Positions 1 to 11,094 of a stretch of 46,690 bases of DNA are shown here, one piece after another. The position numbers were made by a program, and so were the translations under genes. The DNA comes from Labilithrix sp. GTDB taxonomy: Bacteria; Myxococcota_A; Polyangia; Polyangiales; Polyangiaceae. Every line of letters begins with the position of its first letter. The first letter of the stretch is position 1. The stretch is taken from positions 1-46,690 of the forward strand of contig JAHBWD010000068.1 in the NCBI GenBank assembly GCA_019637175.1, in the 5' to 3' direction. The notes under the pieces are model-generated. The model did no database searches. It had not been told where the DNA came from and saw only the letters and a program-made list of their open reading frames with translations.

Positions 1-2
1 CG

Positions 3-899
3 AGCTGGGGCGGCCCCGCCGCGCGCTGGTCGATCCTGGTCCACGGCGGCGCAGGCGACGTCCCCGCCGCGTCGGTCCCGCCGCGCGTCGCCGGCTGCGA
101 GCGCGCCGCCGCCGAGGGCGCGAGGATCCTCGCCGCCGGAGGCTCCGCGCTCGACGCCGTGCAGCGCGCCGTCGAGATCCTCGAAGACGATCCGCTCTTC
201 AACGCGGGCACCGGATCGTGCCTCGACGCCGAAGGTCACGTCGCCCTCGACGCCGCGATCATGGACGGTCGCGGCCTCCGCCTCGGAGGCGTCTGCGCGC
301 TCCCGCCGTTCGAACACCCGATCGCGATCGCGCGAAGGGTGATGGACGACACGACGCACGCGCTGCTCGCCGGCGAAGGCGCGTCACGCTTCGCGGTCGC
401 GTGCGGCTTCAGCCCGGCCGACGAAGCGAAGATGATCACCGACGCCGCGCGCCGGCGCTGGGAGGCGGTGCGCGCGAAGAAGATCGTCGAGGTCTCGGCG
501 GGCGGCACCGTCGGCGCGGTCGCGCGCGACGCGCGCGGGCACGTCGCCGCCGCGACGAGCACCGGCGGGATGGTCAACAAGCTGCCCGGGCGCGTCGGCG
601 ACTCGCCGATCGCCGGCGCGGGCACGTACGCCGACGACGAGATCGGCGCGTGCTCCACGACCGGTCACGGCGAAGCGATGATGCGCGTGTGCCTCGCGAA
701 GCGATCGCTCGACGCGATCGCGGTCGAGAGGTCGGCCGAAGCGGCGGCGCGCGCGTCGCTCGCGTTCATGCATCGGCGCACGCAGGAGACCGGCGGCGCG
801 ATCGTGGTCGCGCGCGACGGATCGCTCGGCCTCGCCCGGACGACGAACGTGATGACGTGGGCCGCGGTCACCGACGCGTCGCGTGCGTCGGGAGCCTAG
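3..899 (+). CDS. Isoaspartyl peptidase / type-2 L-asparaginase (5' end outside window)
   Basis: The reading frame is open from the first bases of the window, so the start codon lies upstream. The visible protein begins with SWGGPAARWSILVHGGAGDV, containing the VHGGAG signature of the N-terminal-nucleophile (Ntn) asparaginase 2 family. The autocleavage site lies in the segment SAGGTVGAVA, where the Thr of GTVGAV should become the new N-terminus and catalytic nucleophile of the beta subunit. ATSTGG and GAGTYADD downstream form the substrate pocket in the family. These enzymes cleave beta-aspartyl (isoaspartyl) dipeptides and often asparagine, so the likely role is peptide turnover in the cytoplasm. 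About 298 residues are visible, close to full length. The next gene is convergent and starts 13 bases past the stop. Confidence 0.92.
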   Translation, partial: SWGGPAARWSILVHGGAGDVPAASVPPRVAGCERAAAEGARILAAGGSALDAVQRAVEILEDDPLFNAGTGSCLDAEGHVALDAAIMDGRGLRLGGVCALPPFEHPIAIARRVMDDTTHALLAGEGASRFAVACGFSPADEAKMITDAARRRWEAVRAKKIVEVSAGGTVGAVARDARGHVAAATSTGGMVNKLPGRVGDSPIAGAGTYADDEIGACSTTGHGEAMMRVCLAKRSLDAIAVERSAEAAARASLAFMHRRTQETGGAIVVARDGSLGLARTTNVMTWAAVTDASRASGA

Positions 900-911
900 G
901 CCGCACCGAAG

Positions 912-1061
912 CTACTTCGCTTCTTCGGTCGTGCCCTTGCGATCGATCGCGTCCTGCAGTCCGCAGCGGACGCGGGTGGCGCGCTTGACGCGCTTCTTCT
1001 TGAGCGGCGTCGCCAGCCACTCGTGCCTCTTCCTCATGCTCCAGATCGCGCGGTTCGCCAT
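912..1061 (-). CDS. Small, highly basic 49-residue protein of unknown function
   Basis: An ATG at 1061-1059 opens a 49-codon frame ending in TAG at 914-912. The protein begins MANRAIWSMRKRHEWL, has a central basic run PLKKKRVKRATRVRC, and ends KGTTEEAK. It holds about 16 Lys/Arg, two Trp and one Cys, and has no signal peptide or membrane segment. Nearly every codon ends in G or C, as in neighbouring genes, which is hard to explain by chance in this frame. A cytoplasmic nucleic-acid or ribosome-binding protein is an inference from charge only; I do not recognise a family. It is convergent with the asparaginase gene. No good Shine-Dalgarno sequence precedes the start. Confidence 0.55.
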   Translation of the reverse strand: MANRAIWSMRKRHEWLATPLKKKRVKRATRVRCGLQDAIDRKGTTEEAK

Positions 1062-1122
1062 AGGGGCGCGCAAAATGCCAAAACCTCAGAGGATTGCAAG
1101 CACAACCCGTGGGGGACCAACA

Positions 1123-1134
1123 CCCACATGTGGG
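1123..1134. promoter_or_regulatory. 12-bp perfect palindrome CCCACATGTGGG
   Basis: This perfect 12-bp dyad lies in the 179-bp divergent region between the small basic protein (minus) and the secreted trypsin-fold protein (plus), about 107 bp before the latter's ATG. A further GTGGG lies just upstream. It could be a dimeric regulator site. No regulator is identified, and a palindrome of this length can occur by chance in GC-rich DNA. Confidence 0.25.
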
Positions 1135-1240
1135 ACGCGAGCGATCCATCTACGCGACCCCGATCACTCCCTAAACCACTGATCACACGTCATAAATCCA
1201 GTCGCAGCGGTTGGTGTGAGCGTTGCACATACATCCGCGC

Positions 1241-2617
1241 ATGAGGAGTCTTATCAAGCTGTCTTTGGGTGCGTGCCTGCTCGGAGCCCTCGGCGCCGTC
1301 GGGTGCTCGATCGCCCAGGAGGAGGACACCGGACGCTCGCCCGACGAGGTCGTGGCCGGCGGCGACGTCTCCCAGATCCTCAAGAGCACGCTCTTCCTCG
1401 AGGCAGGTTGCACGGCAGCGAAGGTCGGCCCGAAGCACCTCCTGATCGCCGCGCGGTGCATCGCGGCGAACCCCGTGATGTTCGAGGAGGGCAAGATCCT
1501 CAAGTTCGCGAGCGCCGCGAGCGGCCGCAACACGATCGCCGCGGAGTCGACCAGCGACGCCGGAGCCGGTCCGAGCGACGCCGGCGCGCCGCGCGACGGC
1601 GGCGACGGGGGCAGGGAAGGTGGCGCGAGCAATAGCGGCAACACGACCGCGCGCGACGCGACGATCGCCGCCGTGTCGATTCATCCGTCGTTCGCCGCCA
1701 AGTGCAAGACGGACCTCTGCGGATTCAACACGCTCGAAGCGAGCGACGCGCCCGACATCGCCGTGATCCTCCTCGCCGAAGATCTCGACACGGTCCCGAC
1801 GGTGCCGGTCGATCTGGATCCCGTCAACGCCGCGGATCCCGTCTTCGCCGTCAACAGCGGCTGCGAGACCCTCGAAGCGCGCATCACCGCCCCCGCCAAG
1901 GCGTCGCGCACGATCGCGGTGCCCCCGAAGAGCGTCAACCACGCAGGCAGCCCGTACCGAGCTTCGCCGCAGCTCGTCTCTCGCCTCGGATCGTCCTACG
2001 TCGTGACGCCCGGCCCCGGGTGGCGCGCCACCGAGCCGAAGCTCTGCAAGGCCGACATCGGCGCGCCTCTCTTCCGCGCGGGATCGGCCGCGGTCGCGGG
2101 CGTGACCTCGAACTTCACCGCCGCGTCGGGCACGAGGCCCGTGACGACGCATCACACGCGCGTCGACGAGGCGTCGCGCTTCAAGATCGGCGACTGGCTC
2201 ACGGAGCTCGGCGTCGAAACCGTGCACTCGTGCAGCGAGACCGCCGGCGGCTGCGTGAAGCGCGCGTACGACGGCGGCGCGCCGGACATCGATCCGCCCG
2301 GCACCACCGAGCCCGCGAGCGACGGCGGCGCCGAGGGCGACGCGATCGCCCCCGAGACCGACGGCGGCGAAGAGCCGACCGAGCCCGAAGAGCCGACCGG
2401 ACCGCGCCAGGAGCAGCTCCCGGGCGAGGATCCCACGGCGGACGACTACTACGCCGACGACGAGGTCGACTACTCCGACGCCGCGGCCCCGAAGAAAAAG
2501 AAGAAGAAGGCCGACGAAGGTTGCAGCGCGGCGCCCGGCCCGATGCCGACCGGCAACCTCGCGCTCGCCGCAGGCGTCGCGATCGCCGCCGCGCTCGTTC
2601 GCCGCCGTCGCAAGTAG
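1241..2617 (+). CDS. Secreted trypsin-fold pseudoprotease with MYXO-CTERM-like tail
   Basis: Residues 1-22 form a lipoprotein-type signal (MRSLIKLSLGACLLGALGAV, then GC). A trypsin-like domain follows: CTAAKVGPKHLLIAARC at 57-73 aligns with the usual CTATLV..HVLTAAHC, DIAVILL at 172-178 is the catalytic-Asp block, and CKADIGAPLF at 269-278 aligns with CxGDSGGPL. The Asp is kept, but His is replaced by Arg72 and Ser by Ile273, so hydrolysis is not expected. A low-complexity Gly/Asp/Ala stretch is inserted near 105-135. The acidic, Pro-rich C-terminal third ends in a Cys, a hydrophobic helix and RRRRK, like the MYXO-CTERM sorting signal. The protein is probably surface-anchored, with a binding rather than cutting role. 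I chose ATG 1241 over an in-frame TTG at 1223 because the signal peptide starts there. Confidence 0.8.
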   Translation: MRSLIKLSLGACLLGALGAVGCSIAQEEDTGRSPDEVVAGGDVSQILKSTLFLEAGCTAAKVGPKHLLIAARCIAANPVMFEEGKILKFASAASGRNTIAAESTSDAGAGPSDAGAPRDGGDGGREGGASNSGNTTARDATIAAVSIHPSFAAKCKTDLCGFNTLEASDAPDIAVILLAEDLDTVPTVPVDLDPVNAADPVFAVNSGCETLEARITAPAKASRTIAVPPKSVNHAGSPYRASPQLVSRLGSSYVVTPGPGWRATEPKLCKADIGAPLFRAGSAAVAGVTSNFTAASGTRPVTTHHTRVDEASRFKIGDWLTELGVETVHSCSETAGGCVKRAYDGGAPDIDPPGTTEPASDGGAEGDAIAPETDGGEEPTEPEEPTGPRQEQLPGEDPTADDYYADDEVDYSDAAAPKKKKKKADEGCSAAPGPMPTGNLALAAGVAIAAALVRRRRK

Positions 2618-2622
2618 CCCCC

Positions 2623-2912
2623 TCACTCGGGGACGGGGACGAGCTTCACGTCGAGGTGGATCGGGCCTTGGCCTTCCTTCGCCTCGACGAGCTTGTCCCA
2701 CGGGAAGTGCCCCGCCGCTTCCACCGAGACGCGGTGCGTTCCCGGCGGGAGCGCGACGCCTCGCGCGGACACCGCCGCGAGATTTCCGACGAACTGATCG
2801 TCGATCGTCACCGACGCGTTCGGCGGACCGCCGGCCATGCGCATCGAGACCGTCTTCGGCTCCGCGGGCGGGCCGCACGCCGCGAGGATCGCCGCGACGG
2901 CGAAGAGCGATC

Positions 2913-2916
<4 letters not shown>
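2623..2916 (-). CDS. Small PEGA-domain lipoprotein
   Basis: The 97-residue protein starts MRSLFAVAAILAAC, a lipoprotein signal with the acylated Cys at 14. The mature part is a single beta-sandwich of PEGA type: SVTIDDQFVGN, then VALPPGTHRVSVEAAGHFPW, the usual G-x-H-x-V turn of these surface-layer-like domains. PEGA domains are typically extracytoplasmic and common in myxobacterial envelope proteins. The start ATG overlaps the guaA stop (ATGA at 2916-2913), so translation is probably coupled to guaA. That coupling is odd for an envelope protein following a purine gene. The exact function is unknown. Confidence 0.72.
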
Positions 2917-4460
<1,544 letters not shown>

Positions 4461-4486
4461 GGTGGACCACTGGCTAGCACGCGCTG

Positions 4487-6496
<2,010 letters not shown>

Positions 6497-6581
6497 TGAC
6501 CCCCGAGTATAGACGCGCGCGCACGGGGAAACACGCGAATGCTCCGGCGGAGCGATCGCGTGCCAACTACATCGGTCACGC

Positions 6582-7457
6582 TCAGAAACGCGCGCCGATC
6601 GTCCCGGCCGCGCCGCCGACCGTGGGCCCGACATCGAACGTCACGGAGCGGAGCCCGGTCTTCACCGCGTTGTCGGTGTCGATCTTCGGTCGCGTGAGGA
6701 TCATGTACGTCGCCACGCCGAGCGCGACGAGGCTGATACCGAGAGAGATGTCGGCGACGATCAGCTTGGTGCGCGCGGAATCGACGCGATCCTCGGGGCA
6801 CTTCGGCTTGCACGCGTTGGTGCCCGGGCCCTCCATCTCGCTGACGTCGCTCTTGCCGCTGATGCCGAAGATGGCGAAGCTGCCGAGCGCGAGGATGCCG
6901 ATGCCGCCCACGACGAACGCGGGCACGAGCGATCCTTCGCCGCGCTGGTCGGGCGCCGGTCCAGGGGTGGGCGGAGGCGTGGGCGGCGTCGCGGGACCGA
7001 ACGTGGTGACGATGTTGCGGCTCTTCTGGCCGGCGCCGATCACCACCTGCTCTTCCTTCGTTTGCCCCGCCCACTCGAACTTGAAGGTGTGCGCGCCGAG
7101 GTCCATCGGGATCGGCCGGCCGTCGAGCTTCTCGGTGATGAGCGCGCCGTCGACGTACACCTTCACGTCGACCAGATCTCTGGTGCCGTCTCTCGCGCCG
7201 AGCACGACGGTGGGCGCGATGCTCTCCATCTGCGTGAGCCAGTCGAGGCAGTCACGCTTGATGGGCGCGGGGCAGACGTCGCGCGCGCAGATGAGGAGCT
7301 GGTCGCGCGCGCGGCGGTACTTGCCGTCATCGCGGAGCTGCTGCGCCTGATCCGCCGCCGATGCGCACTGCTCGCGATCGTCGGCGCGCGCCGGGCCGGC
7401 GAGCAAGGTCATGCCGGCGGCCACGCCGGCCAGCAGGAGCCTGTGGTTCTGCCTCAT
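6582..7457 (-). CDS. Exported PEGA-like protein with two transmembrane helices
   Basis: The 291-residue protein has a Sec signal (MRQNHRLLLAGVAAGMTLLA, cleavage after ARA). Residues 26-75 form a Cys-containing helical region (DDREQCASAADQAQQL) of the TPR kind. A PEGA-like beta domain follows (VKVYVDGALI, MDLGAHTFKFEWAGQ), then a Pro-rich linker. Hydrophobic helices lie near 182-203 and 236-258, flanking a small Cys-x-x-x-Cys loop, and the end is a beta-like tail closing in GTIGARF. It sits between two kinase genes on the same strand, 73 bp and 85 bp away. The same architecture is encoded at 40658-41554 beside a third kinase. It probably works with these kinases at the envelope; that is inference. 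Confidence 0.75.
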   Translation of the reverse strand: MRQNHRLLLAGVAAGMTLLAGPARADDREQCASAADQAQQLRDDGKYRRARDQLLICARDVCPAPIKRDCLDWLTQMESIAPTVVLGARDGTRDLVDVKVYVDGALITEKLDGRPIPMDLGAHTFKFEWAGQTKEEQVVIGAGQKSRNIVTTFGPATPPTPPPTPGPAPDQRGEGSLVPAFVVGGIGILALGSFAIFGISGKSDVSEMEGPGTNACKPKCPEDRVDSARTKLIVADISLGISLVALGVATYMILTRPKIDTDNAVKTGLRSVTFDVGPTVGGAAGTIGARF

Positions 7458-7530
7458 GAGGGCGCCTCCGTAAGGAGCTTCGTCACCATCCCGAGGCTAC
7501 AGGGTATCGACCGACGCACGCGATGAAAAC

Positions 7531-8994
7531 TTACTTGAGGCACTCCAGCTTGTACTTCTTTCGCCCCGTCGAAGGATCGATCGTGTAAGGCGGATCGCAC
7601 ACGTTGGGCTTCTTCGCCTCGGGCGGCGGAGGGCGCACGACCGGAGCCGCAACGGGCGCCGCGTGATGTCCGCCGAAGGGTCCGACCACGGGCGCCGTGG
7701 GCGCGGGCGCCTGCTTGGACTCGCGCATCGTCGGCCCGACGATCGCGAAGGCGCGCTGCTCGTGAGCGACCTCGTTGGGAGACCCGGTGCGCGGCCCGCC
7801 GCCGAGCACGTCGCCCATGGCGACGCCGCCGAGCACGAGACCGGTGATCGCCATCGCCGCCGCGACGACGCCGAAGATGCGCGCGGCCCGATTGCGCTTC
7901 GGCGCAGGCGGGACGCTGACCGCCGGACGCGAGACGGAGATGCTCGAGACCTGCGAGTGCGGCGGCTCGGCGGGCTGGGGCGCGAGACCGATGCGAGGCG
8001 CGCTCGCGTTCGACGAGAGCGCGGCGCTCTCGATCTCGGCGATGCGCTGCGCGCGACGCGCCATCTCGTCGGCGGCGACGCGCTCGACCCACTCGCCGAC
8101 TTCGTAGGGCGAGGCGAGGCCGACCGTCTGCTCGATCGCGAGCGCCATCTCGCGCGCGGTGGCGAAGCGGTGCTCGGGTTCGCGCGCCAGGCCCTTGAGG
8201 ACGATCGCGTCGGTCGCGGCGTCGACGGCGGGGTTCGAGAGGCTCGGCGGCTCGACCTTGCCCTCGATCGCGCGCACGAGCACCATCGCCTCGGTGTCGC
8301 CGTCGAAGAGGCGACGACCGGCGAGCGCTTCCCAGAGCACGACGCCCGCGGCGTAGATGTCCGACTGACGCGTCACCATCCCCGCGGAGAGCTGCTCGGG
8401 CGGCATGTACGCGATCTTGCCCTTCACCTGGCCGTCGCGCGTCGTCTGCAAGCGGCCCGCGGCCTTCGCGACGCCGAAGTCGAGCACGCGCGCGACGCCG
8501 TCGCTGCCGACGAGCACGTTCTGCGGGGAGACGTCGCGGTGAACGATGCCGAGCTCGCGGCCGTGCTCGTCTTTCGTCTGGTGCGCCGCGTGGAGACCGT
8601 GCAGCACCGACGAGACGATCGTCGCGGCGACGCGCGGCGGCATCGGGATGTTCTGCTGCCACGCCGTCTTCATCAGCTTGGAGAGCGCCTCGCCGGCGAC
8701 GTACTCCATGACGATGAAGATCTCGCCGTCGGTCGTGACGACGTCGAGCGTCGGCACGACGTTCGGATGACGGATGCGCCCGCAGAGGCGCGCCTCGTCG
8801 AGGAACATCGTCACGAACTCCGGATCCTTGGCGTACTGCGGATGGAGCCGCTTGATGGCGACGGTGCGTGAGAATCCGACGGGACCACTCAATCGACCGA
8901 AATGGACCGTCGCCATTCCGCCCGAAGCGAGCTCCCCATAGAGCACGTAGCGTCCCACTGTGCGCGGGAGCTGATGCCCGTCAGATCGCGCCAT
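7531..8994 (-). CDS. Membrane Ser/Thr protein kinase with two-Cys C-terminal motif
   Basis: The 487-residue protein has an N-terminal Hanks-type kinase domain (about 15-275) with ELASGGMATVHFG, Lys49, HRDVSPQN at 152-159, DFG at 172-174 and MPPEQL. The catalytic loop HRDVSPQN is the variant typical of myxobacterial kinases. An Ala/Pro-rich juxtamembrane region leads to one transmembrane helix near 370-393, then a Pro-rich extracytoplasmic stretch ending in CDPPYTID and KLECLK, with Cys466 and Cys485. I chose ATG 8994 over a TTG two codons upstream. It is the first gene of the minus-strand run kinase-PEGA-kinase-guaA-PEGA and is divergent from dut. Confidence 0.93.
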   Translation of the reverse strand: MARSDGHQLPRTVGRYVLYGELASGGMATVHFGRLSGPVGFSRTVAIKRLHPQYAKDPEFVTMFLDEARLCGRIRHPNVVPTLDVVTTDGEIFIVMEYVAGEALSKLMKTAWQQNIPMPPRVAATIVSSVLHGLHAAHQTKDEHGRELGIVHRDVSPQNVLVGSDGVARVLDFGVAKAAGRLQTTRDGQVKGKIAYMPPEQLSAGMVTRQSDIYAAGVVLWEALAGRRLFDGDTEAMVLVRAIEGKVEPPSLSNPAVDAATDAIVLKGLAREPEHRFATAREMALAIEQTVGLASPYEVGEWVERVAADEMARRAQRIAEIESAALSSNASAPRIGLAPQPAEPPHSQVSSISVSRPAVSVPPAPKRNRAARIFGVVAAAMAITGLVLGGVAMGDVLGGGPRTGSPNEVAHEQRAFAIVGPTMRESKQAPAPTAPVVGPFGGHHAAPVAAPVVRPPPPEAKKPNVCDPPYTIDPSTGRKKYKLECLK

Positions 8995-9127
8995 CGTCAA
9001 GGCTCAGAATACCGTGAGTTTCACTCGCGTGCGCGCTCCGAGGCAAGCAGGCAGCAAAAATGCGCGGGCGCTGTAGTCGCCAGACATCCGTTTTCGCGCA
9101 TCGAGTCATGGTGTAGGTGGCGTGGTG

Positions 9128-9565
9128 ATGAAGGTGCAGGTGAAGCGCGTGGGCGCCGTCGAGGTGCCGCTCCCTCGCTATCAGACGCGCGGCTCCGCGG
9201 GGATGGACCTCCACGCCGCCATCGCCGAGCCGGTCACGATCGCGCCCGGCCAGCGGGTCAAGCTACCGAGCGGACTGTCCGTCGCCATCCCACACGGCTT
9301 CGAGGGGCAGGTCCGGCCTCGCTCCGGGCTCGCCGCCAAGCACGGGATCACCGTCCTCAACGCTCCCGGCACCGTCGACAGCGACTACCGAGGCGAGCTC
9401 CAGGTCGTCTTGATCAACCACGGCCACGAGCCGGTGACGCTCGCGCCGCTCGAGCGCATCGCGCAGATCGTCTTCGCGCGCCACGAGACGGCGACGCTCG
9501 AAGAGGTCTCCGATCTCGACGCGACCGAGCGCGGCGCCGGGGGCTACGGCTCGACGGGCGGCTGA
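9128..9565 (+). CDS. dut: Deoxyuridine 5'-triphosphate nucleotidohydrolase (dUTPase)
   Basis: This trimeric-type dUTPase hydrolyses dUTP to dUMP and pyrophosphate, keeping uracil out of DNA and supplying the dTMP pathway. All five motifs are visible: GSAGMDLHA, PRSGLAAKHG, the GTVDSDYRGE block, RIAQIVF, and the C-terminal arm RGAGGYGSTGG. The 145-residue length is normal. ATG 9128 is chosen because AGGTGG lies 7 bases upstream; two GTG codons directly precede it in frame. It ends 9 bp before the stop of a convergent NtrC-type regulator. Confidence 0.96.
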   Translation: MKVQVKRVGAVEVPLPRYQTRGSAGMDLHAAIAEPVTIAPGQRVKLPSGLSVAIPHGFEGQVRPRSGLAAKHGITVLNAPGTVDSDYRGELQVVLINHGHEPVTLAPLERIAQIVFARHETATLEEVSDLDATERGAGGYGSTGG

Positions 9566-9574
9566 ATCGGGAGA

Positions 9575-11068
9575 TCAGCCCTCGCCGCGCTTGATCTGGT
9601 ATCCGCGGATCTTCTTGTGGAGGTTGGTGCGCTCGACGCCGAGGACGACCGCGGTGCGTGAGATGTTCCACCCGGTGAGCTTCAGCGTGTCGACGATGTA
9701 CTTGCGCTCCTGCTGCTCGCGGAACTCGCGGAGCGTCGGGTACTGACCCGGGACGGGCGGAGGGCGCGACGCGCCGGCGTCTTCGCGATCGTCGTCGCGC
9801 GCGCGATCGTCGTCGAAGGCCTCCGAGGCAGCGCTCGCGTCGCCGCCCGCCACTTCTTCTTCGCCGAAGGGGCTCTCGTGGGGATCCTCGGGGAGATCGG
9901 CGATCGTGACGCGATCGCCCGAGAGGATCGCCATGCGCTCGACGACGTTCTTCAGCTCGCGCACGTTGCCCGGCCACTTGCGCGCGACGAGCTGGTGGAC
10001 GACCGCGTCGTCGATCGGCTTGGGCTTCGTGCCGTTCTCCTTGGCGAACGCTTGCATGAACGCGTGCGCGAGGAGCGGAATGTCCTCGACGCGCTCGCGG
10101 AGGCTCGGGCTCCGGAGCGGGAAGACGTTGAGCCGAAAGAACAGATCTTCGCGGAAGCCGCCGCGCTCGACCTCTTTGCCGAGATCTTTGTTCGTCGCGG
10201 CGAGCACGCGCACGTCGACGTGGATGACGTGCTCGCTGCCGACGCGTGAGATCTCGCCCGACTGGAGGGCGCGGAGCACCTTCGCCTGCGCGACGAGATC
10301 CATGTCGCCGATCTCGTCGAGGAAGAGCGTTCCGCCGTGGGCCTGCTCGAAGAGGCCGCGTCGCTTCGTTTGCGCGCCCGTGAACGCACCCTTCTCGTGG
10401 CCGAACAGCTCGCTCTCGATGAGCTCGCGCGGGATCGCGGCGCAGTTGACCTTCACGAACGGCGCGTCGGTGCGCGGGCTCAAACGATGGATCGCGCGCG
10501 CGATGAGCTCCTTGCCCGTGCCGCTCTCGCCCGTGATGAGGACGCCGGCGCGCGTGGGCGCGACCTTCTCGATCTCGTGGAAGATGCGCTGCACGGGCGC
10601 GCTCCCGCCGATCATCTCGTACTTCGCGAGCTGCTCGCGCGACACCTCGGCGAGCGCGCGCTTGGCCTGCGCCGTCTCGAGCACGTTCCTCACGCTCACG
10701 AGGACGCGCTCGCGCGCGAGCGGCTTTTCGAAGAAGTCGCTCGCCCCGAGCTTGATCGCGTGCACGGCGTCGTTCACCGTCGCGTGGCCGCTGATCACGA
10801 TGATCGGCATGTCGCGCGTCGCCTCTTCCTTGCGAACGCGCTCGAGGGCCTCGAGGCCGCTCATGCCCGGCAGCTTCACGTCGAGGATCGCCATGTCGAC
10901 GGGCGTGTCGGGGCTCGCGAGGATCTCGAGCCCCGCCTCGGCGCTCTCGGCGCCGATCACCTTGTAGCCCTCGCCCTCGAGGACGAGCTGCAGCGTGCGC
11001 CGGATGTTCTTCTCGTCGTCGACGACGAGGATCGTCTTGGCGGCCTTCGTGTAGGCGTCGGTGTTCAT
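9575..11068 (-). CDS. NtrC-family sigma-54-dependent response regulator
   Basis: The 497-residue protein has a receiver domain (15-130) with the phosphoacceptor Asp63 in ILDVKLPG and Lys114 in FFEKPLA. A linker leads to an AAA+ domain with Walker A GESGTGKE at 179-186 and the sigma-54 contact loop GAFTGA at 226-231. After an acidic linker, the C-terminal Fis-type helix-turn-helix includes GWNISRTAVVLGVERTNLHK. It should activate sigma-54 promoters after phosphorylation by a sensor kinase, which is not encoded nearby. It lies 26 bp behind the protease gene of the bamD cluster on the same strand, so it may be co-transcribed with envelope genes. Confidence 0.95.
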   Translation of the reverse strand: MNTDAYTKAAKTILVVDDEKNIRRTLQLVLEGEGYKVIGAESAEAGLEILASPDTPVDMAILDVKLPGMSGLEALERVRKEEATRDMPIIVISGHATVNDAVHAIKLGASDFFEKPLARERVLVSVRNVLETAQAKRALAEVSREQLAKYEMIGGSAPVQRIFHEIEKVAPTRAGVLITGESGTGKELIARAIHRLSPRTDAPFVKVNCAAIPRELIESELFGHEKGAFTGAQTKRRGLFEQAHGGTLFLDEIGDMDLVAQAKVLRALQSGEISRVGSEHVIHVDVRVLAATNKDLGKEVERGGFREDLFFRLNVFPLRSPSLRERVEDIPLLAHAFMQAFAKENGTKPKPIDDAVVHQLVARKWPGNVRELKNVVERMAILSGDRVTIADLPEDPHESPFGEEEVAGGDASAASEAFDDDRARDDDREDAGASRPPPVPGQYPTLREFREQQERKYIVDTLKLTGWNISRTAVVLGVERTNLHKKIRGYQIKRGEG

Positions 11069-11094
11069 GGAGCCGGACCTCTATGGACGTAGCA

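Noticed and set aside
883..1182. Plus-strand frame overlapping the small basic protein
   Set aside because: Codon bias is wrong for this genome and the protein is of mixed composition without pattern; the minus-strand 49-codon frame is much better.
6497..6634. N-terminal extension of the first kinase to 6634
   Set aside because: It overlaps the upstream gene by 53 bases and adds a Ser/Arg-rich segment unrelated to the kinase; GTG 6496 is a better start.
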